Part shown: positions 62,842-64,000 of the stretch, one piece after another
Layout of the letters: each line of letters starts with the position of its first letter
Numbering within the stretch: the first letter of the stretch is position 1
From: JAQUCI01 sp034932685
GTDB taxonomy: Bacteria; Bacillota_I; Bacilli_A; Erysipelotrichales; Erysipelotrichaceae
Direction: 5' to 3'
Length of the DNA stretch: 64,000 nt
NCBI GenBank assembly: GCA_034932685.1
Contig: JAYFOM010000012.1
Coordinates: forward strand, 62,001-126,000
Position numbers and translations under genes: made by a program
Notes under the pieces: generated by a model
What the model was told of the DNA's origin: nothing
Database searches by the model: none
What the model saw: only the letters and a program-made list of their open reading frames with translations

Positions 62842-63041
62842 TAGATTAATTCAACGTTTACGGCTTTGTCTCCACGCATATCAGATTGAATCTCAAATTT
62901 AACAACATCATTTTCTTTCAAAGTTCTGTAGCCCTTTGCGATGATTGATGATTGGTGTACAAATAACTCTCTACCATTATCCATCGTGATGAAGCCGAAA
63001 CCTTTTTTGTCATTAAAGAATTTTACTTTTCCTGTTTCCAT
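62841..63041 (-). CDS. csp: Cold-shock domain protein
   Basis: This 66-residue CspA/CspB-type protein binds single-stranded RNA and DNA. RNP1 is KGFGFITM and RNP2 is ELFVHQSSI, both intact. It acts as an RNA chaperone. The ATG follows AGGGG at about 8 bases. The predicted promoter leaves a leader of about 67 bases. Confidence 0.96.
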   Translation of the reverse strand: METGKVKFFNDKKGFGFITMDNGRELFVHQSSIIAKGYRTLKENDVVKFEIQSDMRGDKAVNVELI

Positions 63042-63114
63042 AAAATACCCCTGTTCTAGTAAGAAGTATTTTATTGCATAGCCAATGTTATGTTTTATTA
63101 CTTGTTACTGTGCA

Positions 63115-63143
63115 AGTATAACACCTATATCTCAATAATGCAA
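63115..63143 (-). promoter_or_regulatory. Cold-shock gene promoter
   Basis: On the minus strand TTGCAT (63138-63143), a 17-bp spacer and TATACT (63115-63120) with an upstream TG (extended -10) lie about 75 bases before the csp ATG. Confidence 0.6.
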
Positions 63144-63261
63144 ATAATATGATACACTATTATTAGTAATGTTTGATCACGATACTAATTATAGGATTAA
63201 AACATTCAAAATGAGTATATAAAGCATAAATACCGACGTAATATCGTCAATGGGAGTACAA

Positions 63262-64000
63262 ATGGGCAACTTTGTTTTGACTAGCGATGAACAATACCTG
63301 TTTGCACAGGGTACATACTATCATAGTTTTTTAAAGTTCGGGGCACATCCTTATTTTGAAAATGAGCAACAGGGTTATCACTTTCAAGTTTGGTGTCCAA
63401 ATGTTAAGACGGTAAGCGTTGTTGGTGATTTCAATGATTGGAATATTAATGCCAATATCCTTAAACCATTAAATAATAGTGGTATATGGTATGGTTTTAT
63501 ACCAAACATTCGTGATTGCTATAGCTACAAGTATGCCATTATGACCACAAACAACGAAGTATTATATAAAGCTGACCCGTACGCCTTTTATGCAGGAATC
63601 GCCCCTGAAACAACATCTATGACCTTTGATATCGATAATTTTGCTTGGCAAGACGATAAATGGTTAAAAAAGCGTAAACGTCAAAACAAAATGACAAGCC
63701 CCCTTAATATCTATGAAGTACATCTAGGTTCTTGGAAAACAGAAAAAGATGGTTCACACTACTCATATCAACGCTTAACGCAAGAACTTATCCCTTACGT
63801 TAAAACAATGGGTTATACTCATATTGAACTAATGCCTGTTATGGAACATCCCTTTGGTGGCTCATGGGGCTATCAAATCACCGGTTATTACGCTCCTACC
63901 TCTCGCTATGGTAACCCAAAAGAATTCATGCAGTTTATTAATACATGCCACCTTAATGATATTGGTGTAATCCTAGATTGGGTGCCAGGGCATTTTTGCC
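63262..64000 (+). CDS. glgB: 1,4-alpha-glucan branching enzyme (N-terminal part)
   Basis: The frame is open from the ATG at 63262 to the right edge, giving the first 246 codons of GlgB; the rest is outside the window. It starts MGNFVLTSDEQYLFAQGTYY, then has the CBM48 domain (about residues 40-115, with FQVWCPNVKTVSVVGDFNDWN). The GH13 barrel opens with LNIYEVHLGSWKTEKDG and continues through ELMPVMEHPFGGSWGYQITGYYAPTSRYG. It forms alpha-1,6 branches in glycogen. The ATG has GGGAG five bases upstream; another ATG at 63250 in frame has no SD. Confidence 0.93.
   Translation, partial: MGNFVLTSDEQYLFAQGTYYHSFLKFGAHPYFENEQQGYHFQVWCPNVKTVSVVGDFNDWNINANILKPLNNSGIWYGFIPNIRDCYSYKYAIMTTNNEVLYKADPYAFYAGIAPETTSMTFDIDNFAWQDDKWLKKRKRQNKMTSPLNIYEVHLGSWKTEKDGSHYSYQRLTQELIPYVKTMGYTHIELMPVMEHPFGGSWGYQITGYYAPTSRYGNPKEFMQFINTCHLNDIGVILDWVPGHFC

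Noticed and set aside
1..64000. Mollicutes origin with UGA as tryptophan
   Set aside because: Trp is written TGG throughout and TGA ends several genes (for example fabG and fabH); MurT/GatD also implies a cell wall.
1..64000. CRISPR arrays, insertion sequences, prophage or integrase genes
   Set aside because: I saw no regularly spaced repeats, transposase or integrase motifs on either strand.

Overview
The window is low-GC, gene-dense bacterial DNA with the standard genetic code, Shine-Dalgarno-led genes, tRNAs with encoded CCA, MurT/GatD, PyrR attenuation and a FabK-based type II fatty-acid operon. This points to a walled member of the Firmicutes (Bacillota). The mix of a secreted flavin reductase, mannose-family PTS, FabK and MurT/GatD suggests the Erysipelotrichia or a neighbouring class, but that placement is inference. 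I see no insertion sequence, prophage or CRISPR array.

Layout. 0-6.4 kb: the binding protein of an ABC importer (its other genes lie off the left edge), a large orphan lipoprotein, and an exported FMN/FAD reductase facing a MerR regulator across a textbook 19-bp-spacer MerR promoter. 6.4-18.5 kb: an amino-sugar region with a mannose-family PTS (IIA-IIB-IIC-IID), a divergent double-SIS sugar isomerase/deglycase, a GntR/HutC regulator and two nagA paralogues. A shared TTGTATATA element ties the regulator and both nagA genes together. Between the nagA copies lie a lipase-like hydrolase, a C45-type amidohydrolase and a HepT/MntA (HEPN/MNT) toxin-antitoxin pair. 18.7-29.2 kb: housekeeping genes, namely MurT with a GatD that appears to lack its glutaminase residues, a Pit phosphate transporter, a PyrR-attenuated pyrR-uraA operon, msrAB-cysK-cysE and rlmA.

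29.3-41.6 kb, all on the minus strand, is the most distinctive region. It looks like a surface-polysaccharide locus built for sulfation: an initiating polyprenyl glycosylphosphotransferase, three further glycosyltransferases, a Wzy-like polymerase between two Wzz-like membrane hairpin proteins, three PAPS-type sulfotransferases, and CysD plus a CysN-CysC fusion that would supply PAPS. No sulfite- or PAPS-reductase genes accompany them, so the activated sulfate is probably used to decorate a glycan rather than to make cysteine.

41.9-50.8 kb: acetyltransferases, a flavodiiron protein, two Cof-type phosphatases, tRNA-Pro and tRNA-Arg, a diguanylate cyclase, and fruK-manA, whose transcript may be leaderless. 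51-61.9 kb: one plus-strand fatty-acid operon, acpP-accB-accC-accD-accA-fabH-fabK-(second FabK-like)-fabD-fabG-fabF-fabZ-birA, with many overlapping start and stop codons. It is preceded by a strong promoter and a FabT-like palindrome, although no FabT gene is in view. The right end holds a NIF3-family protein, a cold-shock protein and the first 246 codons of glgB, cut by the window edge.
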